DNA of 17,719 nt from Holophagae bacterium. Lineage in GTDB: Bacteria; Acidobacteriota; Thermoanaerobaculia; Thermoanaerobaculales; Sulfomarinibacteraceae. Both the position numbers and the translations under genes were made by a program. The stretch's first letter is position 1. The number at the start of each line of letters is the position of its first letter. The stretch lies in assembly GCA_030609785.1 (NCBI GenBank), contig JAUWTC010000005.1:1-17719 (forward strand). Reading direction: 5' to 3'. Below are positions 1 through 7,442 of the stretch, piece after piece. The notes under the pieces are model-generated. The model had not been told where the DNA came from. It did no database searches and was given only the letters and a program-made list of their open reading frames with translations.

Positions 1-2032
1 ACGCAATCGGTTTCGATGGATCATCATCGTCGCCCAGGTCCCTTCGGACCTTGGACAGATGTTCCTTGATCAGTTCGTCGGTCTCCGCACGGGCCTCTTC
101 GAGATGGCCAGGGTGCTCGTGTTTGTACAACTCTTCCGACATCGTGCCGTTGATCCACGCCGGGTTCATCGGATAGACCTCGGGGTTGAACATCACGCCG
201 TACATGTGCCAGATCAGGATCGCCAGGCTGGCCAGCCAGGCTTCCCAGAAGTGAACAACCACTGCGACGTCGAAGACCTCAAGACCGAAGAAAGCACTGA
301 AGAAATTCTTGAACCACAGGAGAAGCCCTGTGGCGGCCATGACGATCGTGCCCCAAATCAAGGCCCAGTACTCGGCCTTCTCCACATAGTTGAATCGCTG
401 TGTGCAACCTCTGGAATCACCCTTGCCGATGAAATTCAACATCTTGTTGATGAAGAAATGGAGGTCATTCCATGTCGGCAACATATCCTTGACGAACTTC
501 TTGCCCCGCGCAGTGAAACAGTAGAAGAGATGCCAGAAGGAACCGATCGTCATGATGACCGCGGCGGTGCGGTGGATCGTGCCTCGCATGGAAAAGCCGC
601 CCTCCCATCCGAAGAAGAACTTGGCCATGAAGCTCTGGTTGTAAGTCAGAGAGAACCCGGACACCACCAGGACAATGAAGCTGACCATCAGAATCGTGTG
701 CTGCCAAACCTCGTCCATGCGCATGCGGCGCACCCGTGGCCTTCGTGCCAGCATCGCGCGAACCCGGTTGAGGTAGTCCAGGGCGTTGTGGAGGAACATG
801 CCGCCGATGACGACGATGATCAACAGGATGTAAAGCTTTTGCACCCACTCGGCGATCGGGGCGCGCTTTTGAAGATCACCAACACCGTGGATCGGGCTCT
901 GGGCAATCGTGTCGGTGATCTTGGGGTGGCACTCACCGCAGGTCTGCTTCAAATTAGCGGTATTGACGGAAGACAGAGGATCCGAACTGGGCAGGATGCG
1001 ATGGGCGCCATGGCATGATGCGCAGTTCGCAACACTGGAATCGCCCTCGCTGGATTTCAGGCCGTGGTAGGTGTCGATGAAGTATGCCTCTCGGGCGCCC
1101 TCCATGCCGTATCTCTCGTTGAGGACCATCGCGTTGTGGCAGCGGGCGCAGGTTTGCTGGGCGACCTCGGCCTTGGACACCGGCGAGTTGGGATCAGCAG
1201 TGGAGAGAATGCCGTGCTCGCCGTGGCAGTCGGTGCAGACCGGTGATCGGGTGTTACCACTCTTGACCAACTTGCCGTGGATCCCATCCCAGTAATCCTG
1301 CGTGATCGCCTTGTGGCACTGGCCGCAGGTCTCAGGGATATTCTGGTGAGAGATCGCGCTCTCCGGATAGTTGGGCGCCAAGATCTTGTGGGCAGAGCCG
1401 GCAACACCGTGGCAATCGACACAGTCGGCCGCAGCGTAGGCGCCACCAGTGGCAATCTTGCCGTGAACGCTTGCTTCGTACATCGCCACCGGATGGTTGT
1501 AGAGCGTCTCGTACTTGGTCGTGATGTCCAGATTCTCGTGGCACGTTCCGCAGGTCTCACGCAAGTTGGTCGGGTGGACCCGTGAGCGGGCGGCCGACGA
1601 CGGCAGGATGTCATGGGAACCGTGGCAGTCCGAGCAATGCGGTATGTCCTCACAGGTGCCGATCGCCGCCCGGCCGTGGGCCTGGTACTGGTCCGAAGCA
1701 TCTTCGTGACAGGTCCGGCACCCCTCACAACCGACGTAGAAGGGCTCATCGAGTTCCTTATGAGGGATCGTATCCTGGTATTGGTGACAGTCCAGGCATT
1801 CCATACCATCATGTACCGAGTGGCTCAGATCGTCGTCAAAGGAAGAACCGTGTTCACTGGCCTCATGACAATCGCCACACATCGACGAATCGATCGGTTC
1901 GTACTCCTCGTCCGCCGCAGCGTGAGCCGGCACGGCCAGGAGCATCACCGGAACAGCCAGCGCCAATGCCAAGATCATGACCCGTGTGCGGGCAGTCCGT
2001 TTCAAGTCTTCAAGAGCAGATGACACAGTCAT
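1..2032 (-). CDS. multihaem cytochrome c fused to a b-type cytochrome membrane domain (C-terminal end outside window)
   Basis: Predicted inner-membrane electron-transfer protein linking the quinone pool to periplasmic c haems. The frame reads open from ATG 2032 to the left edge (677 codons, no stop seen). Residues 1-38 are a Sec signal peptide with a long hydrophobic stretch ending AHA. Residues 52-369 hold eleven CxxCH haem-attachment motifs (CGDCH, CLDCH, CRTCH, CSDCH, CGTCH, CVDCH, CGQCH, CTDCH, CARCH, CASCH, CGECH). From about residue 397 to 610 come five hydrophobic helices with His residues placed as b-haem ligands (FLHNAL, TIHRTAA, FWHLFY, VVHFWEA, IWHMYG), resembling the HydC/FdnI-type diheme cytochrome b. 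The layout recalls CbcL of Geobacter, a c-type multihaem plus b-type fusion; that comparison is from memory. The end visible here is acidic (DDDD) and hydrophilic, so little may be missing. A GGAGG-type ribosome site lies just before the ATG. The first in-frame ATG with a signal peptide was chosen as start. Confidence 0.9.
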   Translation of the reverse strand, partial: MTVSSALEDLKRTARTRVMILALALAVPVMLLAVPAHAAADEEYEPIDSSMCGDCHEASEHGSSFDDDLSHSVHDGMECLDCHQYQDTIPHKELDEPFYVGCEGCRTCHEDASDQYQAHGRAAIGTCEDIPHCSDCHGSHDILPSSAARSRVHPTNLRETCGTCHENLDITTKYETLYNHPVAMYEASVHGKIATGGAYAAADCVDCHGVAGSAHKILAPNYPESAISHQNIPETCGQCHKAITQDYWDGIHGKLVKSGNTRSPVCTDCHGEHGILSTADPNSPVSKAEVAQQTCARCHNAMVLNERYGMEGAREAYFIDTYHGLKSSEGDSSVANCASCHGAHRILPSSDPLSSVNTANLKQTCGECHPKITDTIAQSPIHGVGDLQKRAPIAEWVQKLYILLIIVVIGGMFLHNALDYLNRVRAMLARRPRVRRMRMDEVWQHTILMVSFIVLVVSGFSLTYNQSFMAKFFFGWEGGFSMRGTIHRTAAVIMTIGSFWHLFYCFTARGKKFVKDMLPTWNDLHFFINKMLNFIGKGDSRGCTQRFNYVEKAEYWALIWGTIVMAATGLLLWFKNFFSAFFGLEVFDVAVVVHFWEAWLASLAILIWHMYGVMFNPEVYPMNPAWINGTMSEELYKHEHPGHLEEARAETDELIKEHLSKVRRDLGDDDDPSKPIA

Positions 2033-2051
2033 GACAGACCCTCCGCCCGCC

Positions 2052-2079
2052 ATTGTGCGCCATTTCACATGCGTGTCAA
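2052..2079 (-). promoter_or_regulatory. sigma70-type promoter of the multihaem cytochrome gene
   Basis: Read on the minus strand, a perfect -35 TTGACA (2079-2074) is followed after 16 nt by CACAAT (2057-2052), four of six matches to the -10 consensus. It lies about 20 nt before the ATG at 2032, giving a very short leader that still contains the GGAGGG ribosome site. The DNA upstream is conspicuously AT-rich compared with the rest of the window, as expected for an activated promoter. Confidence 0.55.
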
Positions 2080-2095
2080 GTGATAAATCTTTTGT

Positions 2096-2169
2096 TTTCA
2101 ATGATTCTATGATTGAAAGAGTATTCAAGTGGAAAAATTCAACAGCAGGCAACGTTGAACAATTCAACG
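2096..2169. promoter_or_regulatory. cluster of TTCAA/TTGAA half-sites upstream of the cytochrome promoter
   Basis: Six TTCAA or TTGAA half-sites occur in 74 bp directly upstream of the -35 box. Two pairs make dyads: TTTCAAT (2096-2102) facing ATTGAAA (2112-2118), and a perfect CGTTGAA-CAA-TTCAACG (2153-2169). Single copies lie at 2124-2128 and 2139-2142. This looks like an operator or activator array for the cytochrome gene. The regulator cannot be named; the sites are not FNR boxes (TTGAT-N4-ATCAA). Confidence 0.4.
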
Positions 2170-2260
2170 GTTAAGTCCGTAGTCACCGAAGATGATCTGG
2201 TGATCCTCGCTACCTGAAGGGGGGAACTCAACTCTCGAATTCCTGCCGCAGCCCCAGCAA

Positions 2261-2283
2261 GGGCAGACACGGGGGTCTGCCCC
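2261..2283. repeat. GGGCAGAC/GTCTGCCC hairpin repeat
   Basis: An 8-bp perfect stem, GGGCAGAC (2261-2268) and GTCTGCCC (2275-2282), closes a 6-nt loop ACGGGG. It sits 18 bp past the stop codon of the lytic transglycosylase and could stabilise or end that transcript, although no T-tract follows on the minus strand. I recall very similar hairpins as dispersed intergenic repeats in many environmental bacterial genomes. The rest of 2170-2300 shows nothing except a weak dyad (TCACC...GGTGA, 2183-2203). Confidence 0.5.
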
Positions 2284-2300
2284 TACAGCCCCTGTTTTCT

Positions 2301-4253
2301 TCAATCTTCGCTCTTTCCGCCCCACTCTTCCGCCCACACCAACCGATAGGCCTCACTGAGAAAAGTCACTCGACGAACGTAATTGTAGGTCTCCGGAATT
2401 GGGATGGCCTCAGTGAATTGACGGGGCTCCGGCCACTGCCGCCACCAGCGGCGAACCCGCAACTCCCCGGCATTGTAGGCGGCCAACGCCGGCTCGACCT
2501 CACCGAAGGTCTCGATCAAATGGGACAGCTCTCGGGCACCCAGTCGGAGATTGGTCCCTGGGTGGTAGAGATCCGGCGTCCGTCCCAGCCCCAGCGCGAC
2601 TGCATGGCCTCGGGCCGTTCCCGGCATCAACTGCACGGCTCCGCGCGCGCCGGCCGGAGACCGAGCCCGGGCGTTGAAGATGCTCTCTTGGCGGGCCAAT
2701 CCGGCCAGGAGCCATGGTGAAAGGCCAAACTCATGGGCCGCGGCCTTCAATTCGTTCGTCCACCTCAGTGGCAGGTAGGCCTTGACGACGTTCTCCGAAA
2801 CCCTGTCCATGGCCGGACCGCCGAGATCGGCAAAGCCCCGCCGCAACCCGCGGATGGCCAGATCCGGTCGGCCACGATCGTCCTCGAACGCCGCTGCAGC
2901 CAGCGCCTCACCCGGCTGGACCGCTCGTGTTGCCGCCAAGCGCCGCCATTCCTCCGAGGCCAGTCCCTGCTCTCCGAGATCCACAAGCCAGGCGACGGTC
3001 GGAGGGGGCTCAACGCCATCGACCGGCAACGGCAGGTCGAGGCGGGAAGGCCCGGTCTTTCCGATGGCGTCCAGCGACCACAGAGCATAAATGTCAGGAA
3101 TGGCGATCATCGCAAGGTCGGCCACGGCCTCCCGGTCGATCTCGGGTCCTTCCGTTGCCGCCGCAAACCGGAGGCAACGCCCGTGGTCTTCCAGGCTCGA
3201 GGCCACGCTCTTGAGGGCTCCACCGAAGCGGCCGGACCGGGCCAGGGCAATACCCAGACGACGCCCCAGCCACGAACGGCGAGCACCCTGCCAGTTGATT
3301 TCGGCCAACGATTGCCACGCCGCCAGCGCCGGCCCGAGCTGGGCGGCCTCGGTTCCGCACTCAAGTTGAAGCTCCAAGGCCTGTAAGCTGCCACCGCCTG
3401 TCAGCGACACCGCTCTTTGGGCCGCCACCAGACAATTCCCAAATGCCTCAGCTGCAGTCGGCCCCGGATAGCGGGACCATCCGCGCTGACGCCAACAAGA
3501 CGCCCGCACCAAGGCCTCGTCGCCGTCACACCGGGACAGAGGCGGCAAGACCCCGAGCGCCGCCGAAGTCGACCCACGCTGCAACTCACAGCGAGCCAGT
3601 TCCAGACGTCGGCGCCCCTCCAAGGGGCCACGGACACGGATGGAACGCAACTCGGCCGCCCCTCGGCTCGGATCACCGGCCTCCCGCCAGGCGACACCAC
3701 GAACGACCCTGTCCTCGGGGTCCAGAGCGGCGACGACAGCCTTCTCCAGAGAGGATGCCTCTCGCCGGAGAACGGCGGGCGCCACCACCGCCAAGCGAGC
3801 CGCTGCGGCGTCACGTACCTCAGATTCGGACCACGTAAGGCGCAGCACATCGGCCCGGACCGCCCCGCTCGTACTGACACCGGCCAGGATGTCTGACGCC
3901 GCCTCCAGCCGACCTTCGGCCGCGAGCGCTCGCGCAAGAGCCAGCTTGGCGTCGTCCCCGAGATCGGCCGGTGGATCCTGGTCGAGGTAGTCCGTCCACA
4001 GCGATGGTGAAATCTGTCCGCGTTCGAGAGCATCCAGCCACACCTCGAAACGCAACCGCTCCAATTCCGACCCAACGCCTGCCCGACCGAACGCCTCGGC
4101 CGCAGCCTCCGGCCTGCTATGCCGCAGCGCCAAGCCCATTTTGATGGCTTCCAGTCGGGACGCTCGATCGACGTCAGTTGGGGAGAGAGTCGGCCCCTGG
4201 CCGCACGCGGCACTCAACAAAACCACAAGGAGAACCACCCCGGGGCGGCTCAT
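2301..4253 (-). CDS. soluble lytic murein transglycosylase (GH23), lipoprotein
   Basis: Cleaves the MurNAc-GlcNAc bond of peptidoglycan to give 1,6-anhydro ends, acting in the periplasm. The chosen product is 650 aa. It starts MSRPGVVLLVVLLSAACG, a lipoprotein signal whose lipobox ends at Cys17. Residues ~20-490 are Ala/Leu/Arg-rich helical repeats, as in the U-shaped superhelix of Slt70. Residues 501-640 are the SLT domain with catalytic Glu523 in ARQES, then GAVQLMPGTA, LAAYNAGE and the ETYNYVRRV segment that closes the fold. The frame stays open 80 codons upstream, but that extension is translated from the intergenic repeat at 4324-4425 (it reads LRALRGLRGS) and would bury the lipobox, so it was rejected. 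It lies between two other minus-strand genes with gaps of about 270 and 300 bp, so it is probably transcribed alone. No strong ribosome site precedes the ATG. Confidence 0.9.
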   Translation of the reverse strand: MSRPGVVLLVVLLSAACGQGPTLSPTDVDRASRLEAIKMGLALRHSRPEAAAEAFGRAGVGSELERLRFEVWLDALERGQISPSLWTDYLDQDPPADLGDDAKLALARALAAEGRLEAASDILAGVSTSGAVRADVLRLTWSESEVRDAAAARLAVVAPAVLRREASSLEKAVVAALDPEDRVVRGVAWREAGDPSRGAAELRSIRVRGPLEGRRRLELARCELQRGSTSAALGVLPPLSRCDGDEALVRASCWRQRGWSRYPGPTAAEAFGNCLVAAQRAVSLTGGGSLQALELQLECGTEAAQLGPALAAWQSLAEINWQGARRSWLGRRLGIALARSGRFGGALKSVASSLEDHGRCLRFAAATEGPEIDREAVADLAMIAIPDIYALWSLDAIGKTGPSRLDLPLPVDGVEPPPTVAWLVDLGEQGLASEEWRRLAATRAVQPGEALAAAAFEDDRGRPDLAIRGLRRGFADLGGPAMDRVSENVVKAYLPLRWTNELKAAAHEFGLSPWLLAGLARQESIFNARARSPAGARGAVQLMPGTARGHAVALGLGRTPDLYHPGTNLRLGARELSHLIETFGEVEPALAAYNAGELRVRRWWRQWPEPRQFTEAIPIPETYNYVRRVTFLSEAYRLVWAEEWGGKSED

Positions 4254-4323
4254 GCCGGGTCCGATCCCGGTCGATAATCGCCCACAATGTGATCCAATAC
4301 GGCGGAACCGAAACCAAGTGGGG

Positions 4324-4425
4324 CAGAACGAGAAGGCAATTGAACCGCCAAGACGCGAAGATCGCCAAGAAATCTCAAAGAGGGAAGAAATTGAACCACG
4401 AAGTCCACGAAGAGCACGAAGGAAA
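4324..4425 (+). repeat. dispersed composite repeat, copy 1 (TTGAACCGCC + TTGAACCACG halves)
   Basis: Two halves, each opening with TTGAACC, start 51 bp apart at 4340 and 4391. The first half carries GCCAAGACGC-type words and ends AAAGAGGGAAGA. The second carries three 9-nt units CACGAAGTC, CACGAAGAG, CACGAAGGA (4397-4423). A flank CAGAACGAGAAGGCA precedes it and is shared with the other two copies (15124-15185, and 17541-17643 on the minus strand). Together with the 7-nt array at 4512 it fills most of the ~300-bp gap between the two minus-strand genes; I see no gene in that gap. Confidence 0.8.
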
Positions 4426-4511
4426 CACAAAAAACAGCCAAAAAAACGATCAAAGCAGAACAAGACGACCCTTGTATTCGGCCCTGACGACACTGCTCAG
4501 GCACAGAATCC

Positions 4512-4539
4512 AGTATCGAGTATCAAGTATCGAGTATCA
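4512..4539 (+). repeat. four tandem 7-nt units AGTATCR
   Basis: AGTATCG, AGTATCA, AGTATCG, AGTATCA follow head to tail without gaps, ending 10 bp before the stop codon of the minus-strand GAF gene. Alternation of G and A at the seventh base gives a 14-nt super-period. Confidence 0.8.
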
Positions 4540-4549
4540 CTCCCGAGGC

Positions 4550-6022
4550 TTACCCTCCCAGCGCGTCCTCGTCTCCGTCCGCGAGAATCCGGATCATCTC
4601 GTCCCTGAAGTAGTCGGCCTCCGCTCGGATGTCGTCGGCAATCCGCCTGTTGTACATCTCCCGAGAACGGTCGATGTCATCCTGGAGCCGTTGGTAGAGA
4701 TCCTTCCCGGCACGCCCCCGCTCGACTTCTTCTTCGTTGTAGAGCTTGATCTCGGAGACCAGCAGACGGGCAAACCGTCGAGCCTCTTCGTGCCGGACCT
4801 GGTCCTCGGCCGAACGACCCGCCTCGGTCGGCTCCTCGGTAGCCGGCTCCAGAGGTGGCGGTGGGACAACCGCCGGAGATGGAGGCGGCACGACCTCAGC
4901 CGACTTCGGCACATCCTCAGGTTCCGGCTCGGGTTCAGGCTCAGGTTCCGGCTCAGCTTCAGGTTCCGGCTCAGCTTCAGGTTCCGGCTCAGGCTCTTCA
5001 ACCACAACCTCTTCCAGGGGCTCGGGCGCCGCCTCGATCAGCTCAGGCGCCACTTCGACTCGCATGGTTGCAGACGGATCGTAATCCTGAACTGCCGGTC
5101 CAGGGGACTCGGCCTCGGCCACTGTCTCATCCAGGGTTCCGACCTCGGCTGCCTCGACGGCCGGTTCGGCGTCTTCAGGTTCGAACGGCTCCTCCGGTTC
5201 GGTCTCCAGACCCAGCGGTTCGGCGACCATCGGAGACGGCACCTCCTGCCGAGCGTGAAGGGTATCGATCATCCAACAAGCGACGGCAACCAAGGCCTGC
5301 GCGGCGTCAGGATCCCAGGGGCCGTCCGCCCCATCGTCGAGATACAGGCAACCCATCAACTGGCCCCGGAGGCAGACCGGAACCAACAGGGCGTGACTCG
5401 GCAGCCCCTCTGCTTCCAGCCATCCCCTGAAGATCTCGTCGTCTTCCACCTGGAATTGGATCGGCCGCGACTCCGAAACAAGGTGATGAAGAGCCGGGGA
5501 TGCCGGCACGGTTGTCTGCCATTGACGCAAAGACTCGCCGTCGGCGAAACCAATTCCGCTCCAGGCGCTGACATCGCCACCTCGAATAACCATCACCACT
5601 GCCCTGGCGACTGCATCACACAGCGCGGGAAGCAACCCCTTCAAGAGTTCTGACTGAGAACGGGCCTGATCCAAATTCCTCAGGAGTTCGAGGGCTGGGG
5701 CGCCCGCCTGCACCTCGGCCTGCCCTTCGGCCTGGACCTCTGCAAGATGTTGCTGGGTCTGCTCCAGTTCCTGGGCAACGCCCGCCTTCTCCTCCTCCAG
5801 CACAGTCACCCGACCGTGCAGCTCCTCGATGGCCTGCCTGAGATCGGAGGCCGGGAACAACTCTTCCGCTTCATGGGCCATCGTCTCCCGGACGGAGGCG
5901 GTCGCCTCTTCGACCAGTTGGCTCAAGCGTTCGACGATCGTTTCCACTCGCCCTTCAATCGCATTCCTGCCACGGTCCTGGGTGTTTTTCAGATGCTCGA
6001 GGATGGTGTCGAATGAGTCCAT
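4550..6022 (-). CDS. coiled-coil and GAF-domain protein with Glu-Pro linker
   Basis: Cytoplasmic protein of 490 aa, function unknown, probably a sensor or scaffold. Residues 1-110 are a charged coiled coil rich in Glu and Gln. Residues ~118-258 look like a GAF domain (VMVIRGGDVSAWSGIGF..., LLVPVCLRGQLMGCLYLDD), the small-molecule-binding fold. Residues 262-405 are a disordered Glu/Pro-rich linker with a near-perfect EP repeat at 343-369. Residues 406-490 form a highly charged helical domain (EARRFARLLVSEIKLYNEEEV..., DLYQRLQDDIDRSREMYNRR), which I recall at the C-terminus of many acidobacterial and deltaproteobacterial proteins. Start chosen at ATG 6022: GGAGG lies 4 nt before it and a good promoter sits just upstream. 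The frame is open further upstream, but that would run through the promoter. Confidence 0.8.
   Translation of the reverse strand: MDSFDTILEHLKNTQDRGRNAIEGRVETIVERLSQLVEEATASVRETMAHEAEELFPASDLRQAIEELHGRVTVLEEEKAGVAQELEQTQQHLAEVQAEGQAEVQAGAPALELLRNLDQARSQSELLKGLLPALCDAVARAVVMVIRGGDVSAWSGIGFADGESLRQWQTTVPASPALHHLVSESRPIQFQVEDDEIFRGWLEAEGLPSHALLVPVCLRGQLMGCLYLDDGADGPWDPDAAQALVAVACWMIDTLHARQEVPSPMVAEPLGLETEPEEPFEPEDAEPAVEAAEVGTLDETVAEAESPGPAVQDYDPSATMRVEVAPELIEAAPEPLEEVVVEEPEPEPEAEPEPEAEPEPEPEPEPEPEDVPKSAEVVPPPSPAVVPPPPLEPATEEPTEAGRSAEDQVRHEEARRFARLLVSEIKLYNEEEVERGRAGKDLYQRLQDDIDRSREMYNRRIADDIRAEADYFRDEMIRILADGDEDALGG
4943..4992. repeat. 18-bp tandem repeat inside the GAF gene linker
   Basis: AGGTTCCGGCTCAGCTTC is repeated exactly at 4943-4960 and 4961-4978, with a partial third copy from 4979. 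It encodes (on the minus strand) the EPEPEA repeat of the linker. Repeats of this sort change length by slippage, so linker length probably varies among relatives. Confidence 0.75.
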
Positions 6023-6055
6023 GACGCCTCCGTTCGGTTCGTTTCTTAACACTTC

Positions 6056-6085
6056 ATTATCACTGTGTTTTGAACGTCCCGTCAA
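6056..6085 (-). promoter_or_regulatory. sigma70-type promoter of the GAF gene
   Basis: On the minus strand TTGACG (6085-6080) and GATAAT (6061-6056) are separated by 18 nt, five of six matches in each box. The predicted start is about 28 nt before ATG 6022. The gap to the divergent lipoprotein gene is 148 bp. On the plus strand only a possible -10, CATAAT (6103-6108), can be seen for that gene. Confidence 0.65.
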
Positions 6086-6170
6086 GGAAGAACCCTGTAT
6101 CCCATAATCCGCCCACCCAACATTGCCACAAGGCGGCATTTCTGTTAGGTTCACCCTGAAGGGGGAAGGC

Positions 6171-6968
6171 ATGAAGAGCATTCGTTTTCTATCGGTTTTC
6201 CTGGTGTTCGCAGCGTTGATCGGGTTGACCCTCAGCTGCAACAGCGGCCCATCGGAGGAAGAGCTGGCCTTGGCCCAGCTTCAAGACCAATTGGTCACCA
6301 TCAACCAGACTTATCAGGAGTTACAGTCGCTCCGTGTGGAGATCGCTACGGCGAAGGCTACCTCCGCCGAGATCGAGGCCATCTCTGAGAAGAAACGGAC
6401 CGACGAACAAAAGGTCCAATTGGAAGAGTTCGGCCTCAAGCTGCCTGAGCTGGAAACCAAGTCCGAGGAGATCTACGACACTCTCCAGGCACACCTTGCC
6501 GACTTCCTGACCGTCGGCTTGAATGATTTTCCGCAATCTGCCCAGACCGCCGAAGCATTACAGATTTACTCCGACGAAGCGATGATCATCGCCGACGACA
6601 CCGTTGCCAAGTCCGGTGATTACAAGAAGGCGATCGACCAGTTGGGCGGCGCCAAGGGTTACTACAAGGCGATCCAGGTGCCGGTCTACCCGGCCCTCGA
6701 CGAGAAGATCGCTTCGCTTCAGGATTGGCGTTTCATTACGCAGGAACGCTTCGACGCTTTGACCAAGGGCATGACGATGGATGAGGTCAAGGCTGTCGTC
6801 GGGGTTCCGTACCATGCCAACATTCAAGAAGACGAAAAACGTGGGGTTCAGACCTGGCTTTACAAAAAGCAGGGCGGCGGCGCGGTCGCGGTCTATTTCA
6901 AAATCAAGACCGGCAAGATGTACTCGGCCCAATGGGACGCCATCAAGACCAAGGTCGTCACCGATTAG
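6171..6968 (+). CDS. predicted lipoprotein with coiled coil and BamE/SmpA-OmlA-like C-terminal domain
   Basis: Envelope protein of 265 aa. Residues 1-22 are a signal sequence (SIRFLSVFLVFAALIGLTLS) followed by Cys23; the lipobox (TLSC) is slightly off consensus because Leu is at -4 rather than -3. Residues 28-115 are a long coiled coil. Residues 115-185 are helical. Residues 188-258 resemble the SmpA/OmlA (BamE-like) fold: ITQERFDALTKGMTMDEVKAVVGVP, then a predicted hairpin with TWLYKKQ and AVYFKI. That domain usually binds other envelope proteins, for example in outer-membrane protein assembly; a role here is inferred only. ATG 6171 was chosen because GGGGGAAGG precedes it and the signal peptide begins there. 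The gene is divergent from the GAF gene and closed by a strong terminator, so it is a single-gene unit. Confidence 0.8.
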   Translation: MKSIRFLSVFLVFAALIGLTLSCNSGPSEEELALAQLQDQLVTINQTYQELQSLRVEIATAKATSAEIEAISEKKRTDEQKVQLEEFGLKLPELETKSEEIYDTLQAHLADFLTVGLNDFPQSAQTAEALQIYSDEAMIIADDTVAKSGDYKKAIDQLGGAKGYYKAIQVPVYPALDEKIASLQDWRFITQERFDALTKGMTMDEVKAVVGVPYHANIQEDEKRGVQTWLYKKQGGGAVAVYFKIKTGKMYSAQWDAIKTKVVTD

Positions 6969-6991
6969 CGAGTTCCCACTCAAGAGCAACC

Positions 6992-7022
6992 AAAAGGGGC
7001 GCCATTCGGCGCCCCTTTTTTT
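6992..7022 (+). terminator. intrinsic terminator of the lipoprotein gene
   Basis: A perfect GC stem GGGGCGCC (6996-7003) and GGCGCCCC (7008-7015) with loop ATTC, flanked by AAAA on the left and seven T on the right (7016-7022), 23 bp past the stop codon. The flanking A and T tracts extend the stem. Confidence 0.92.
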
Positions 7023-7034
7023 GCTTCTGCTCGA

Positions 7035-7110
7035 GTGGACATGGTGGACGAGGTGGACGTTGTGGACTCAATGGGCTGTCCACCTTGTCCAGATCGTCCA
7101 CCGTGTCCAC
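7035..7110. repeat. palindromic array of 9-nt GTGGACNNN units
   Basis: Four GTGGAC words at 9-nt spacing (7035, 7044, 7053, 7062) are followed by a 10-nt loop and then four GTCCAC-type words at the same spacing (7078, 7087, 7096, 7105; the second is GTCCAG). The two 33-nt arms pair at about 27 positions, the mismatches falling mainly in the NNN positions. It lies between the terminator of the lipoprotein gene and the rpsU promoter. It has no open frame of its own with a ribosome site. Confidence 0.85.
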
Positions 7111-7131
7111 TTTCCTCCGACCTCAACCGGG

Positions 7132-7161
7132 TTGACCCTCATCGTCGGAATGGTCTATACT
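7132..7161 (+). promoter_or_regulatory. sigma70-type promoter of rpsU
   Basis: TTGACC (7132-7137) and TATACT (7156-7161) with an 18-nt spacer, five of six matches in each box. The predicted transcript begins about 7168, leaving a leader of roughly 50 nt before the rpsU ATG. Confidence 0.75.
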
Positions 7162-7220
7162 GTTCTCTCAAGCGAGGTGCGCCTCGAGCGCCCGAAATTC
7201 GCAACGGAGGGGGTGATTTC

Positions 7221-7433
7221 ATGCCAACAGGTGTTGTAGTACGTGACAACGAGTCCTTCGAACAGGCTCTGCGCCGATTCAAGCGCAAGTGCGAGAAGGC
7301 CGGCATTCTCTCCGAAGTCAAGCGGCGACGTTTTTACGAGAAACCCTCGGAACTCCGAAAACGTGCGCTGATCCAAGCCCGAAAGAAGATGCTTCGCAAG
7401 ATGGCCAAGCAGCGACGAGCAGGCATGCTCTAG
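7221..7433 (+). CDS. rpsU: 30S ribosomal protein S21
   Basis: Small-subunit protein near the anti-Shine-Dalgarno end of 16S rRNA, which helps initiation. The 70-aa product [20 protein letters not shown]... has the S21 signature: acidic N-terminal strand, then [24 protein letters not shown] and a very basic tail ([16 protein letters not shown]). Length is typical for the family. Start at ATG 7221, preceded by GGAGGGGG. First gene of a variant macromolecular-synthesis operon (rpsU-mutS2-dnaG-rpoD); mutS2 starts 9 bp after its stop. Confidence 0.97.
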   Translation: MPTGVVVRDNESFEQALRRFKRKCEKAGILSEVKRRRFYEKPSELRKRALIQARKKMLRKMAKQRRAGML

Positions 7434-7442
7434 CGCTCGGTC

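Noticed and set aside
59..1018. Long plus-strand open frame opposite the cytochrome gene
   Set aside because: It mirrors the haem-rich coding frame, has no ribosome site or family features, and the opposite strand has eleven CxxCH motifs and membrane helices.
4254..4493. 80-residue N-terminal extension of the lytic transglycosylase
   Set aside because: It is translated from the dispersed repeat and would place the lipoprotein signal in the interior.
4178..5653. 491-codon plus-strand open frame
   Set aside because: It runs through the intergenic repeats and then antisense to the GAF gene; low-complexity RLRFRL strings come from the EP repeat read backwards.
7035..7110. CRISPR-like array
   Set aside because: Units are 9 nt with 3-nt variable parts and the second half is the inverted complement; there are no spacers of CRISPR length and no cas genes.
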